This document shows, piece by piece, positions 43,679 to 53,346 of a stretch of 64,000 nucleotides of DNA. Within the stretch, counting starts at the first letter, position 1, and each line of letters begins with the position of its first letter. Source of the stretch: an uncultured Nonlabens sp. (lineage in GTDB: Bacteria; Bacteroidota; Bacteroidia; Flavobacteriales; Flavobacteriaceae). Both the position numbers and the translations under genes were made by a program. The DNA lies in assembly GCA_947491755.1 (NCBI GenBank), contig CANLKV010000001.1:434001-498000 (forward strand), given 5' to 3'. Under the pieces are notes generated by a model. It made no database searches. It was not told where the DNA came from and saw nothing but the letters and a program-made list of their open reading frames with translations.

Positions 43679-44728
43679 ATGGATAAGATAAAGAACATCA
43701 AGGTAGGTATAAGTATAGGGGATCCCAACGGTATAGGAGGGGAGATTATACTTAAAGCATTTGAAGATCCATTGATGCTCGAGATGTATACGCCCGTTAT
43801 TTTTGCTAGTACACGACTATTCTCTTTTTACATTAAAACTTTCGGTCTCTCTAATAAGATACATGGGATAAAATCTATTAAAGATGTAGTTCCAGGTAAA
43901 ATTAACGTTGTTAGATTATTGCAAGACAATTATACGGTAGAGTGGGGCAAGGTTACCCCACAGGCTGGTGCTGTTGCAGTAAAAAGTTTGCAAGCAGCAG
44001 TAAAGGCGTTAAAAGAGGATGCTGTAGATGTACTTGTAACCGCACCCATTCATAAGGAATCTATACAAACAGAAGAATTTAAATTTCCTGGACATACAGA
44101 TTATCTCAATCAAGAATTAGAGGGAGACAGTTTGATGTTTATGATATCAGAATCCTTGCGAGTAGGGCTTATTACCGACCATGTTCCACTCAAGGATGTT
44201 GCACAGCACATAACAGAGAAGGTAATAAAAACAAAAATTGGCACCATAAAACAATCCTTAAAGCGCGACTTTAAGGTTTCTAAACCTAAAATTGCGGTGT
44301 TGGGTATCAACCCGCATGTAGGTGATAATGGAGTAATAGGTACTGATGATCAAGAAAAATTAATACCGGCCTTGGAAGAATTACGCGAGGATGGTACTCT
44401 TATTTTCGGTCCTTATGCTGCAGATGCATTTTTTGGAAATGGAAATTATAAGAATTTTGATGCCATTCTGGCCAGTTACCACGATCAAGGTTTAGTACCT
44501 TTTAAAACCCTAAGTTTTGGCTATGGGGTAAATTATACAGCCGGACTAAGTCATGTTAGAACCAGTCCAGATCACGGGACAGGCTTTGATATTGCTGGAA
44601 AAAATGAGGCCAGAGCCAGTTCTATGATCGCAGCAATAAACGCGGCAGCTACTATTTATAAGAATCGTAAGATGTACGACAAGCTCACCGCAAACCCTTT
44701 AAAAACTCAAGCACGAAAACGCAGATAA
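43679..44728 (+). CDS. pdxA: 4-hydroxythreonine-4-phosphate dehydrogenase
   Basis: The 349-residue metal- and NAD-dependent enzyme works in pyridoxal 5'-phosphate synthesis. Characteristic segments are KVGISIGDPNGIGGEI at the N terminus, VTAPIHKESI and FPGHTDYL, the metal-ligand histidines (LITDHVPLKDVAQHI; LASYHDQGLVPFK) and RTSPDHGTGFDIAG. The length and motifs are complete. Confidence 0.95.
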   Translation: MDKIKNIKVGISIGDPNGIGGEIILKAFEDPLMLEMYTPVIFASTRLFSFYIKTFGLSNKIHGIKSIKDVVPGKINVVRLLQDNYTVEWGKVTPQAGAVAVKSLQAAVKALKEDAVDVLVTAPIHKESIQTEEFKFPGHTDYLNQELEGDSLMFMISESLRVGLITDHVPLKDVAQHITEKVIKTKIGTIKQSLKRDFKVSKPKIAVLGINPHVGDNGVIGTDDQEKLIPALEELREDGTLIFGPYAADAFFGNGNYKNFDAILASYHDQGLVPFKTLSFGYGVNYTAGLSHVRTSPDHGTGFDIAGKNEARASSMIAAINAAATIYKNRKMYDKLTANPLKTQARKRR

Positions 44729-44758
44729 TATTAACACGGCATTTTTAATAACTTTTAT

Positions 44759-44766
44759 TATCTTTG
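44759..44766 (+). promoter_or_regulatory. -7 box of the DUF177-rpmF unit
   Basis: TATCTTTG is an exact TAnnTTTG match, 24 nt before the DUF177 ATG. A strong purine-rich ribosome-binding site (AAAGGAG) lies between them, which is unusual for this phylum. Confidence 0.6.
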
Positions 44767-44790
44767 CCCGCTCTTTGAAAGGAGAATGTT

Positions 44791-45336
44791 ATGGAGCTCA
44801 AAGAATTCAATATCGCCTTTGCTGGACTTAAGCAGGGACAACATGAGTTTTTTTTTGAACTTGATAACGCGTTTTTTGAAAGTTTTGGATTTGACGAGTT
44901 CAATACGGCTGCTGCCACAGCGACGCTAGTATTGGAAAAAAGGTCGACATTGATGGACCTTCATATAGAAGGGGGCGGCACGGTTAATGTCAATTGTGAT
45001 GTAACTAATGAGCCTTTTGATCTGCCTATTGACGCTGCAATGGATATTGTAGTAAAATTTGGAGATCACTTTAATGACGATAACGAGGATATTTTGATCT
45101 TGCCCCATGGCGAGTATCAATTTAATATTGCTCAATATTTGTATGAGATGATCGTCTTATCCCTGCCTTTTAAAAGAACACACCCAGGACTTAAAGACGG
45201 TACATTAAAGTCGGAAGTTCTAGATAAATTAGAAGAATTAAAATTGTCAAACACTAGAGTTGACACCACAGAAGATAATTCTGATATAGATCCCAGATGG
45301 GACGCTTTAAAAAAATTAAAAACGGATAATAATTAA
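44791..45336 (+). CDS. DUF177/YceD-family protein
   Basis: The 181-residue protein belongs to the YceD/DUF177 family, which is nearly always encoded next to rpmF and has been linked to 23S rRNA maturation. The single [15 protein letters not shown] segment replaces the two C-x-x-C pairs of many relatives. The C-terminal [15 protein letters not shown] matches the conserved end. rpmF follows after 5 nt. Confidence 0.9.
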   Translation: MELKEFNIAFAGLKQGQHEFFFELDNAFFESFGFDEFNTAAATATLVLEKRSTLMDLHIEGGGTVNVNCDVTNEPFDLPIDAAMDIVVKFGDHFNDDNEDILILPHGEYQFNIAQYLYEMIVLSLPFKRTHPGLKDGTLKSEVLDKLEELKLSNTRVDTTEDNSDIDPRWDALKKLKTDNN

Positions 45337-45341
45337 TAGCC

Positions 45342-45539
45342 ATGGCGCATCCTAAGAGAAAAATCTCGAAAACCAGAAGAGATAAAAGAAGAACGCACTA
45401 CAAAGCATCAGTGCCTCAAATAGCAACAGACTCTACTACTGGAGAAGCTCACTTATACCACCGTGCTCACTGGCATGAGGGTAAATTGTATTACAGAGGT
45501 AACGTTTTGATCGACAAAACCGAGGTAGCCGAAGCTTAA
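45342..45539 (+). CDS. rpmF: 50S ribosomal protein L32
   Basis: The 65-residue protein has the conserved start [20 protein letters not shown] and the family's [11 protein letters not shown] region. It has no cysteine, so it is of the zinc-independent form. It is co-transcribed with the DUF177 gene. Unlike many bacteria, plsX is absent between rpmF and fabH here. Confidence 0.96.
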   Translation: MAHPKRKISKTRRDKRRTHYKASVPQIATDSTTGEAHLYHRAHWHEGKLYYRGNVLIDKTEVAEA

Positions 45540-45593
45540 TTATAAAATTTTGAACAACAGCAGCTTTTTAGCAGCTTTTGATTAAGAATAGAT

Positions 45594-45630
45594 AAAAATG
45601 ACACGTTTTTCAATAAAACGTGTCATTTTT
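45594..45630. terminator. Terminator between rpmF and fabH
   Basis: A perfect 16-bp stem (AAAAATGACACGTTTT and its complement) with a 5-nt loop is followed by T residues. It separates the ribosomal unit from the fatty-acid genes. Confidence 0.85.
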
Positions 45631-45681
45631 TGTTGATTTTTAGTAGCTTTCAAAATTGAAAAAATTATCTAGTAACAGGGT

Positions 45682-46680
45682 ATGATAGATATCAAAGCGG
45701 CGATAACTGCCGTAGGAGCTTACGTTCCCGAGTATAGACTTACCAATTCCATTCTGGAAACTATGGTAGACACTAATGATGAGTGGATCACCTCTCGTAC
45801 TGGTATTAAGGAACGACGCATTCTTAAAGACCCCACACAAGGATCTTCTTTTCTTGCAATTCAAGCCGCACACGATCTAATTAATAAGACACAACTTGAT
45901 CCTACTACCATTGACCTAGTCATAGTAGCCACGGTGACCCCAGACATGCCTGTAGCCTCTACAGCAGCTTATGTGGCCACCCAGATAGGAGCGATAAATG
46001 CCTTCTCTTACGATTTAATGGCCGCTTGCTCTGGATTTTTATACGGCATGAGCACCGCATCAGCTTATATTGAGTCTGGACGCTACAAAAAGATTCTACT
46101 CATAGGTGCAGATAAAATGTCAAGCATCATAGATTATAAGGACCGCGCCACGTGTATCATCTTTGGAGATGGCGCTGGCGCGGTTCTTTTTGAGCCCAAC
46201 ACAGAAGGCAATGGATTTCAAGACGAGATCTTGCGCAGTGATGGTACAGGGCGTAACTTTTTAAGAATTGAGGCTGGTGGGTCACTCATGCCCGCCTCAC
46301 AAGAAACAGTAGAAAACAACAGACACTACGTCTTTCAAGACGGTAAGAACGTATTTAAACATGCCGTGTCCAACATGGCAGACGTGTCAGAGCAGATTGT
46401 TAAACGCAACGATCTAACAAATGACGACATCGACTGGCTGGTACCACATCAAGCGAACAAACGCATTATTGACGCTACAGCAAAGCGTATTGACCTGCCA
46501 GAGGATCAAGTAATGATTAACATACATAAGTACGGTAACACCACAAGTGCTACCTTGCCATTGTGTCTCAACGACTATGAGAAGCAACTTAAAAAAGGTG
46601 ATCAACTCGTTTTTGCAGCCTTCGGTGGCGGTTTTACATGGGGATCCATCCTTTTAAAATGGGCTTATAATACCAATTAA
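45682..46680 (+). CDS. fabH: 3-oxoacyl-ACP synthase III
   Basis: The 332-residue thiolase-fold enzyme condenses acetyl-CoA with malonyl-ACP to start fatty-acid synthesis. The catalytic triad is in view: Cys in LMAACSGFLYG, His in VPHQANKRI and Asn in HKYGNTTSA. The N-terminal NDEWITSRTGIKERR is typical. It starts the fabH-accB-accC group. Confidence 0.95.
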   Translation: MIDIKAAITAVGAYVPEYRLTNSILETMVDTNDEWITSRTGIKERRILKDPTQGSSFLAIQAAHDLINKTQLDPTTIDLVIVATVTPDMPVASTAAYVATQIGAINAFSYDLMAACSGFLYGMSTASAYIESGRYKKILLIGADKMSSIIDYKDRATCIIFGDGAGAVLFEPNTEGNGFQDEILRSDGTGRNFLRIEAGGSLMPASQETVENNRHYVFQDGKNVFKHAVSNMADVSEQIVKRNDLTNDDIDWLVPHQANKRIIDATAKRIDLPEDQVMINIHKYGNTTSATLPLCLNDYEKQLKKGDQLVFAAFGGGFTWGSILLKWAYNTN

Positions 46681-46697
46681 TATTAACCATCAATTAT

Positions 46698-47183
46698 ATG
46701 GAACTTAAGGAAATACAAAATTTGATCAAATTTGTCGCAAAATCTGGTGCGAGTGAGGTCAAACTAGAGATGGACGACATCAAAATCACCATCAAAACAG
46801 GAACTGACGAGCCTAATGTGACCTACTTGCAGCAGCCAGTAGCACAGCAAGCTGCACCAGCACCTCAGGCACAGGCGCCGGCTCCAGCACCAGCTGCAGA
46901 AAGTGCAGCACCAGCACCGGCTGCAACGAGCAGTAACGATAAATACATCACTGTAAAATCACCTATAATAGGAACCTTTTACAGAAAACCAGCCCCAGAT
47001 AAAGATGTGTTTGTAGAGGTAGGCGATAGTGTAAAGGTAGGTGAGACCCTATGTATTATCGAGGCGATGAAGTTGTTCAATGAAATCGAAAGTGAGGTTT
47101 CTGGTACGATCGTAAAAGTGCTGGTAGATGATATGTCACCAGTAGAATTTGATCAGCCCCTATTCCTAGTAGACCCGTCATAA
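46698..47183 (+). CDS. accB: Biotin carboxyl carrier protein of acetyl-CoA carboxylase
   Basis: The 161-residue protein has an N-terminal helical part, an Ala/Pro/Gln-rich linker (about 50-85) and the biotinyl domain with the modified lysine in CIIEAMKLFNEIES. It carries biotin between the carboxylase and the transferase. It lies 17 nt after fabH and 95 nt before accC. Confidence 0.95.
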   Translation: MELKEIQNLIKFVAKSGASEVKLEMDDIKITIKTGTDEPNVTYLQQPVAQQAAPAPQAQAPAPAPAAESAAPAPAATSSNDKYITVKSPIIGTFYRKPAPDKDVFVEVGDSVKVGETLCIIEAMKLFNEIESEVSGTIVKVLVDDMSPVEFDQPLFLVDPS

Positions 47184-47225
47184 AAAGGATCTAGGATTAA
47201 GTAGTAGATAGAGTTGAGGTTTTTC

Positions 47226-47241
47226 CGCTTTCGCGAAAGCG
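47226..47241. repeat. 16-bp palindrome, perfect copy, between accB and accC
   Basis: CGCTTTCGCGAAAGCG lies in the 95-bp gap within the accB-accC operon, where it would be part of the message as a 16-nt self-complementary segment. Confidence 0.9.
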
Positions 47242-47278
47242 TACTAATCCAGCAGCACATTCACTATAACCAAACATT

Positions 47279-48628
47279 ATGTTTAAAAAAATATTGATCG
47301 CAAACCGCGGTGAGATTGCCCTGAGAGTGATACGCACCTGTAAGGAAATGGGAATCAAAACCGTTGCTGTTTATTCTACAGCCGATGCTGAAAGTCTCCA
47401 TGTAAAATTTGCAGATGAGGCAGTATGTATAGGACCAGCACCCAGCAACCTGTCGTACCTTAAAATGTCTAATATCATAAGCGCTGCAGAGATTACTAAT
47501 GCAGACGCCATACACCCTGGATACGGATTTTTATCAGAAAACGCTGATTTTTCTCGTATCTGTCAAGAACACAAAATAAAATTTATAGGCGCTAGTGCAG
47601 AGATGATCTCAAAAATGGGGGACAAGGCTACTGCAAAGGCTACTATGAAAGCTGCCGGTGTGCCTTGCGTTCCTGGGTCTGATGGAATCATCCCAGATTT
47701 TGAGACCTGTAAAAAAGTAGCCAAGGAGACAGGATACCCAGTCATGCTTAAAGCTACTGCCGGTGGTGGTGGTAAAGGTATGAGAGCCGTATGGTCAGAA
47801 GATAAGCTACAAGACGCATGGGAAAGTGCTCGTCAGGAGAGTAAGGCAGCCTTTGGTAATGACGATATGTACATGGAAAAACTCATTGAGGAGCCACGCC
47901 ATATAGAGATACAGATTGTAGGAGATAGTTACGGTAAAGCCTGTCACTTGAGTGAGCGTGACTGTAGCGTACAACGCCGCCACCAAAAACTTACTGAAGA
48001 GGTACCATCGCCATTCATGACTAAAAAGTTGCGTAAAGAAATGGGAGAGGCCGCTGTACGTGCGGCAGAGTATATCGCTTATGAAGGTGCTGGGACTGTA
48101 GAGTTTCTAGTGGATAAACACCGCAATTTCTACTTTATGGAGATGAATACTCGCATACAGGTAGAACACCCTATTACAGAGCAGGTCATTGATTTTGATC
48201 TGATTAGAGAGCAGATTAATGTAGCGGCAGGAATTAAAATTTCTGGTAAAAATTATGAGCCGGCACTGCACTCCATCGAGTGCCGTATCAATGCAGAGGA
48301 TCCTTACAACAACTTCCGTCCGTCGCCAGGTAAGATCACAACACTGCATGCTCCTGGTGGTCATGGTATACGTCTAGATACGCACGTGTATGCAGGTTAT
48401 TCCATACCGCCCAACTATGACAGCATGATTGCAAAATTGATCACCACGGCTCGCAACCGCGAGGAAGCGATCAATAAAATGAAGCGCGCTCTGGACGAGT
48501 TTGTGATTGAAGGGGTAAAAACTACCATTCCTTTCCACAGGCAGTTGATGGACGATCCTGCTTATGTAAAAGGAGAGTACACCACAGCATTTATGGATAC
48601 TTTTAAAATGAAACCAGAGGATCAATAA
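47279..48628 (+). CDS. accC: Biotin carboxylase subunit of acetyl-CoA carboxylase
   Basis: The 449-residue ATP-grasp enzyme carboxylates biotin on AccB. The N-terminal [23 protein letters not shown], the glycine-rich ATP loop [14 protein letters not shown] and the catalytic [17 protein letters not shown] are complete. It is the last gene of the fabH-accB-accC group and is followed by a strong terminator. Confidence 0.96.
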   Translation: MFKKILIANRGEIALRVIRTCKEMGIKTVAVYSTADAESLHVKFADEAVCIGPAPSNLSYLKMSNIISAAEITNADAIHPGYGFLSENADFSRICQEHKIKFIGASAEMISKMGDKATAKATMKAAGVPCVPGSDGIIPDFETCKKVAKETGYPVMLKATAGGGGKGMRAVWSEDKLQDAWESARQESKAAFGNDDMYMEKLIEEPRHIEIQIVGDSYGKACHLSERDCSVQRRHQKLTEEVPSPFMTKKLRKEMGEAAVRAAEYIAYEGAGTVEFLVDKHRNFYFMEMNTRIQVEHPITEQVIDFDLIREQINVAAGIKISGKNYEPALHSIECRINAEDPYNNFRPSPGKITTLHAPGGHGIRLDTHVYAGYSIPPNYDSMIAKLITTARNREEAINKMKRALDEFVIEGVKTTIPFHRQLMDDPAYVKGEYTTAFMDTFKMKPEDQ

Positions 48629-48650
48629 CAGATTCTACTGTATAAAATAG

Positions 48651-48685
48651 ATCCCCTTACCACTAGTAGGTTAAGGGGATTTTTA
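48651..48685. terminator. Terminator between accC and the ABC ATPase gene
   Basis: A stem with ATCCCCTTA/TAAGGGGAT plus CC/GG around one bulged T and a 7-nt loop is followed by TTTTTATTT. It lies between convergent genes. Confidence 0.8.
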
Positions 48686-48726
48686 TTTATTAAGCTATTT
48701 TGATAGAATAGCCTTATCATGACGAT

Positions 48727-49701
48727 TTAATCTGCAGATAACGATAGTTTGATTGTAGTTGACAACGTATTATCGATGTCAGACCGCACCCATAACTCCA
48801 GACCGTCACAGTCGCATTGCATGAGATAATGATCGCCTTTAAAATAGGTTTTTATCACTGTAGCAGCTTTTCCAGTTCTAGATAGGTGCAATTCATGGGG
48901 ATATGCGAGTCGCTCTTTTTTATTCTGGAAAAAATTTGCTGGTATAAGGTTTACCTCGCTAAATAATGCAGCAGTATAAAAATCTCGAGGCTTTTCATAC
49001 ACTTCTATTGTGGCACGGTGATCCTGTACAGCGCCATTTTTCATGATGATCAATTCATCGGTAAATGATAATACATCGTCCCTATCATGAGTAGCTATCA
49101 TAGCGCTGATGCCTTGCTTTTTCAAATAAGAAAACAACCGGCGCCGCAAATCGTTTTTTCTAAAATTATCTACATGAGAGAATGGCTCGTCTAGCAGTAG
49201 GAGTTGTGGCTCTTGCGCTAGTGCTTTGGCAATTGCCACGCGCTGTTTTTGCCCTCCAGACAAGGTTTTTACCTTACGCTGAGCAAAACCTCCCATTTCT
49301 ACGACATCTAGAAGCTCATTAATGCGCCTGCTACGATCATCTCTTTGTATCGATAGATGCTCACCTACATTTTCAAAAACGCTAGTGTATGGCATCAAAT
49401 TATATTCTTGAGGCACGTACTTCATCATGGAGTGCCCAGGCACTAAAAAATGATCTGCTCCTTTAAGTTCTTTGCCCTGCCACGATATCGTACCTTTTTG
49501 TGCTTGCAGTAGTCCATAAATAAGGTTGAGCAGTGTGCTCTTACCGCAGCCACTTTCTCCCATAACACCAGCAATTTTACCTTGAGCTAGGGTAATACAG
49601 ATGTCCCGTAGCACTAGTGGTGTTTTACTTTTAGTACTTGCGGCTACTGTGCCTGCACTATTAGTTTTAAAAGAAAAGGATACCTGGTCTAATTGAAGCA
49701 T
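48727..49701 (-). CDS. ABC transporter ATP-binding protein
   Basis: The 324-residue protein has Walker A (GESGCGKSTLL), the Q-loop (YVPQEYNLMPYTS), the signature LSGGQKQRVAIAKAL, Walker B (LLLLDEPFSHVD) and the H-loop (ATHDRDD). The C-terminal 100 residues resemble the regulatory/TOBE-like end of import ATPases for iron, sulfate or polyamines. No permease or binding protein is adjacent, so the substrate is unknown. The ATG at 49701 is chosen because a TACCTTTG box ends three bases before it. Confidence 0.88.
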   Translation of the reverse strand: MLQLDQVSFSFKTNSAGTVAASTKSKTPLVLRDICITLAQGKIAGVMGESGCGKSTLLNLIYGLLQAQKGTISWQGKELKGADHFLVPGHSMMKYVPQEYNLMPYTSVFENVGEHLSIQRDDRSRRINELLDVVEMGGFAQRKVKTLSGGQKQRVAIAKALAQEPQLLLLDEPFSHVDNFRKNDLRRRLFSYLKKQGISAMIATHDRDDVLSFTDELIIMKNGAVQDHRATIEVYEKPRDFYTAALFSEVNLIPANFFQNKKERLAYPHELHLSRTGKAATVIKTYFKGDHYLMQCDCDGLELWVRSDIDNTLSTTIKLSLSAD

Positions 49702-49704
49702 ATA

Positions 49705-49712
49705 CAAAGGTA
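49705..49712 (-). promoter_or_regulatory. -7 box of the ABC ATPase gene, 3 nt from the start codon
   Basis: The minus strand reads TACCTTTG, then TAT, then the ATG at 49701. This is another probable leaderless start. Confidence 0.5.
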
Positions 49713-49750
49713 GCGTTCAGTCTTTTTGAAAGAGAAGGGTAGTTATTAAA

Positions 49751-49780
49751 AAAGCTCTAGAAGTTTCCTGCTAGAGCTTT
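49751..49780 (-). terminator. Terminator of the prolyl oligopeptidase gene
   Basis: A perfect 10-bp stem (AAAGCTCTAG/CTAGAGCTTT) with a 10-nt loop is followed on the minus strand by T residues, 25 nt after the stop. Confidence 0.8.
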
Positions 49781-49804
49781 GATGGTGCAATTTGTGAAAT
49801 TTCT

Positions 49805-51973
49805 TTACATTTTTACTGCATTGGCTGCTTCTGGCAATTCTTGATATCCCATATTGAATAGAGCAAACCCATAAATATCACTTTGTTCTTTAATAATCTT
49901 GCTAGTGGGTTTGCCGGCGCCATGCCCAGCATCTGTCTCGATGCGTATCAATGTTGGGTTGTTTCCTGCTTGTTTTGCCTGCAATTCGGCAGCGAATTTG
50001 AAGGAGTGCGCAGGTACCATGCGGTCATCATGATCTCCTGTGGTGATCATCGTTGCTGGATAATTTACACCGTCTTTCACATTATGTAATGGTGAATAGT
50101 TTTTGAGATACTCAAACATTTCTGGACTATCTTCAGCCGTTCCATAATCGTAAGCCCAGCCCGCGCCAGCAGTAAACTTATTGTAGCGCAACATGTCTAG
50201 CACACCTACTTGCGGAAAAGCGACCGCAGCAATATCTGGGCGTTGGGTCATTGTCGCACCTACAAGCAAACCGCCATTTGAGCCACCCTGGATGGCTAGT
50301 TTTTCTGTGCTGGTATACTTTTCACTTTTCAAAAATTCTGCGGCAGCGATAAAATCATCAAAAACATTTTGTTTCTGCATCTTAGTACCGGCATCATGCC
50401 ATTTTTTACCATACTCGCCACCACCGCGCAAGTTAGCTACCGCATAAATACCGCCCATTTCCATCCAAGCCGCTCTAGTGACAGAAAAGCTAGGATACAG
50501 AGAGATATTAAACCCGCCATAGCCGTAAAGAATGGTAGGGTTAGTGCCGTCCATTTTCATTCCTTTTTTATATGAAATGATCATAGGGATTTGAGTGCCA
50601 TCTTTTGAGGTATAAAAGACCTGTTTACTCTCATATAATTCTGGATCAAACTTTACATCTGGCTTGCGGTATAATGAGGAAGTTCCTTCTTCAATATCAT
50701 AGATGTAAGTGCTTCCTGGCGTCACATAATTTGTAAAGGAATAATACAATGTATCGTCTTCTTCTTTGGCACTAAAACCGCCTACATTTCCTACTCCGGG
50801 TAAATTTACATCGCGCACTAATGTCCCGTCATAATTATATTGTTTGACTTGAGATACAGCGTCGACCATGTATTCTGTAAAAATATAGCCTCCTGCGGTA
50901 GACGGTGATAGTACGTTTTCCGTTTCTGGAATAAGGTCTTTCCAGTTTTCTGGCGATGGGTCTGCTAGATTTGTGGTTACAATGCGTCTGTTAGGAGCAT
51001 TGTAGTCGGTTACCAACCACAACAGCTCGCCATCATTGTGCAGCACGCTTGTATTTGTGTCAAAGTTATCTACCACAGTTATCAACGAGGCATCTGGTTG
51101 ATCTAACCTTTTAATAAATAACTTACCTCCATTTGTGCTGGTGCTGGCGCTTATAAATAAGAGCTTGTTATCATCACTCACTCCACCACCTATATAACGG
51201 TATTTTTGATCTGGAGTACCTCCAAAAATTACGGGATCCTGATCTTGCGGAGTTCCTAGTTTGTGATAATATAACTTGTGCTGGTCAGTCATGGCACTTA
51301 ATTCACTACCATCTGGCTTATCATAGCTGGAGTAGTACAAGCCTTCATTTTTATACCAGGATAAACCAGAGAATTTTACATCAACCAGAGTGTCACCTAT
51401 TTGCTCGCTGGTTGCCGCATCTATGACGATAATCTTGCGCCAGTCACTACCACCTTCTGAAATTGCATAAGCAATCTTTGACCCATCATTAGTAAAGCTT
51501 AATCCACCTAGTGATATAGTACCGTCTGCTGCAAAGCTATTAGGATCCAGAAATACAACTGCTGTAGCAGGGTCCTCATTTTTATTGTATCGGTACAACA
51601 CAGATTGATTTTGCAAGCCATCATTCTTGTAGAAATAAGCGTAATCACCCTCAATAAAAGGCGCGCTAATTTTTTCATAATTCCATAGCTCTGTCAGCCT
51701 GTTTTCTATCTGCTCGCGGTATGGGATTTGAGCCAGATAGTTTTGAGTTACCTGGTTCTGGGCTTTAACCCAGTCGCCCGTTTCTTCACTGCGATCATCT
51801 TCTAGCCATCGGTACGGGTCTGCTACCACATTGTCAAAATAAACATCTGTGGTATCCACTTTTTTAGTTTCAGGGTAATTAATTGTCATTTGATTGTTTT
51901 GACCTGCCTTATCTATACAGGAAGTAAGCGCTAGTGAGGCCAGCGCTGCGGTGTAAATAGATTGAATCTTCAT
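49805..51973 (-). CDS. Prolyl oligopeptidase-family (S9A) lipoprotein
   Basis: The 722-residue protein has a lipoprotein signal (AALASLALTSCIDKAG, Cys19), the S9A propeller domain (about 60-440) and the alpha/beta-hydrolase domain with the nucleophile in IQGGSNGGLLVG, Asp in GDHDDRMVP and His in DAGHGAGKP. It should cut short peptides after proline in the periplasm or at the surface. It follows the T9SS gene by 1 nt and is probably co-transcribed with it. Confidence 0.93.
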   Translation of the reverse strand: MKIQSIYTAALASLALTSCIDKAGQNNQMTINYPETKKVDTTDVYFDNVVADPYRWLEDDRSEETGDWVKAQNQVTQNYLAQIPYREQIENRLTELWNYEKISAPFIEGDYAYFYKNDGLQNQSVLYRYNKNEDPATAVVFLDPNSFAADGTISLGGLSFTNDGSKIAYAISEGGSDWRKIIVIDAATSEQIGDTLVDVKFSGLSWYKNEGLYYSSYDKPDGSELSAMTDQHKLYYHKLGTPQDQDPVIFGGTPDQKYRYIGGGVSDDNKLLFISASTSTNGGKLFIKRLDQPDASLITVVDNFDTNTSVLHNDGELLWLVTDYNAPNRRIVTTNLADPSPENWKDLIPETENVLSPSTAGGYIFTEYMVDAVSQVKQYNYDGTLVRDVNLPGVGNVGGFSAKEEDDTLYYSFTNYVTPGSTYIYDIEEGTSSLYRKPDVKFDPELYESKQVFYTSKDGTQIPMIISYKKGMKMDGTNPTILYGYGGFNISLYPSFSVTRAAWMEMGGIYAVANLRGGGEYGKKWHDAGTKMQKQNVFDDFIAAAEFLKSEKYTSTEKLAIQGGSNGGLLVGATMTQRPDIAAVAFPQVGVLDMLRYNKFTAGAGWAYDYGTAEDSPEMFEYLKNYSPLHNVKDGVNYPATMITTGDHDDRMVPAHSFKFAAELQAKQAGNNPTLIRIETDAGHGAGKPTSKIIKEQSDIYGFALFNMGYQELPEAANAVKM

Positions 51974-51974
51974 T

Positions 51975-53297
51975 TTAATTTTTTATTACTGGAAGCGTTG
52001 CCGTTCCTTGTTGGGTTTTAATTTTTACCAGATACAACCCGTCTGCAACACCATCTAGAGATAGGGTGTTGCTGTTCATTTTTTGGCGGATGCACTGTCC
52101 TCCCAAATTTAGTAATTCTAATTGTATAACCGCCTCGACACTACTTATTTGAATCTTGTCGTTTGACGGGTTAGGGTATAGGGATATCGCTTTCGCGGAA
52201 GCGAACTCTCTACTACTTAAAGAACGATCCAGTACATTTGAACTTATTGTAAACACTCCTGCGGTATCACTGTTATTAGTAAAGCCACCACTATAGCCAG
52301 TTGTAGGATTGAATAGGGCGATATCCACATGCTGTATCGCATCGATATTTACCCACGTGATACCGTCATCTAGAGAATAGGAACTGCCTGTAAAGCCAGT
52401 ACTAGAGCCTACACTTACTAGCGAACTTGTATTAGGCACATAGGCAATACTGTCACCATAGGGATTACCAGAACCGCTTGTAGTTATTTGACTCCAGGAT
52501 TGTCCCGCATTTAAAGTTTTGAAAAGAATACCTGCCTGGGTTTGTATAATGCCTTTATTAAGGTCTGAAAAGCTCAAATCTCCAGAAACTGTCGCACCAC
52601 CAAAATCAGTTATGGGAGATTGATAAACATTCCAGTTGTTACCCATGTCAATAGAATGATAGATGCGGCCCTGGCTGGTAGTAAACCATATGGAAGACCC
52701 TACCACTGCTTTTTGCGCAATGTAACCGGTTTCATTTGCCAATGGTGCAGGAATCGCGCTGCTATCGATAGGTGTAAAGTTCTCCCCACCATCACTGGTA
52801 ATATATATTTCCCACATGCCATTAATAGGATCCCCTATAACTACACCCTCCACAGCATTGAAAAAATGAAGCGTATTTGTAAAGCTAGCCGCATTTGTGT
52901 AGGCTGTGTTTGTTTTTTGTACCCAGGTGACACCGCCATCGATAGTTTTCCATACACCACCCTGCTGTCCAGCTGCCCTAGGGTAGACCGCAATTAATGC
53001 AGTCTGAGCGTCTATAGCACTTATATCTCCTATACCTAGACCTGTATTACCTACATTAAAAAAACCTGCCTGCCATGTGATACCACCATCTGTAGTTTTA
53101 GAAAACTGTTGTAGGTTAAAGGAAGGGTTGATGCCGTTGTAACCTATGCCCCAGGCTATATTTTCATCCACAATTGCAAATCGTGAGATACCAGTAGAAG
53201 TTACGTTGAAATCAGAATCCACCTGAGTCCAAAATTGAGCTTGAACGCAAGTGGATGCAAGAAAACTATATAAAACTAGTAGCGAATATTTGAGCAT
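51975..53297 (-). CDS. T9SS-exported BNR/YCF48-like repeat protein
   Basis: The 440-residue protein has a signal peptide (LLVLYSFLASTCVQAQ). Repeats of the type KTTDGGITWQAG, KTIDGGVTWVQ, SDGGENFTPI and SLDDGITWVNI follow, typical of BNR/YCF48-like beta-propellers. A C-terminal type A sorting domain (ISLYPNPSNDKIQI to LYLVKIKTQQGT) should direct secretion by the type IX system. A variant palindrome (52188-52203) encodes the linker F-A-S-A-K-A-I right before the sorting domain. The ligand is unknown. Confidence 0.88.
   Translation of the reverse strand: MLKYSLLVLYSFLASTCVQAQFWTQVDSDFNVTSTGISRFAIVDENIAWGIGYNGINPSFNLQQFSKTTDGGITWQAGFFNVGNTGLGIGDISAIDAQTALIAVYPRAAGQQGGVWKTIDGGVTWVQKTNTAYTNAASFTNTLHFFNAVEGVVIGDPINGMWEIYITSDGGENFTPIDSSAIPAPLANETGYIAQKAVVGSSIWFTTSQGRIYHSIDMGNNWNVYQSPITDFGGATVSGDLSFSDLNKGIIQTQAGILFKTLNAGQSWSQITTSGSGNPYGDSIAYVPNTSSLVSVGSSTGFTGSSYSLDDGITWVNIDAIQHVDIALFNPTTGYSGGFTNNSDTAGVFTISSNVLDRSLSSREFASAKAISLYPNPSNDKIQISSVEAVIQLELLNLGGQCIRQKMNSNTLSLDGVADGLYLVKIKTQQGTATLPVIKN
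52188..52203. repeat. 16-bp palindrome, variant copy, at a domain junction
   Basis: CGCTTTCGCGGAAGCG has one base off the perfect symmetry. It lies exactly between the propeller part and the T9SS sorting domain. Confidence 0.75.
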
Positions 53298-53346
53298 AAT
53301 TTAACCTATGTTGTAAGTTAGATAATTATGATCAAAGCACCTATTA

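Noticed and set aside
51975..53297. Glycosidase or sialidase activity for the BNR-like protein
   Set aside because: The repeats are propeller repeats of the YCF48 type. No catalytic residues of sialidases could be identified.
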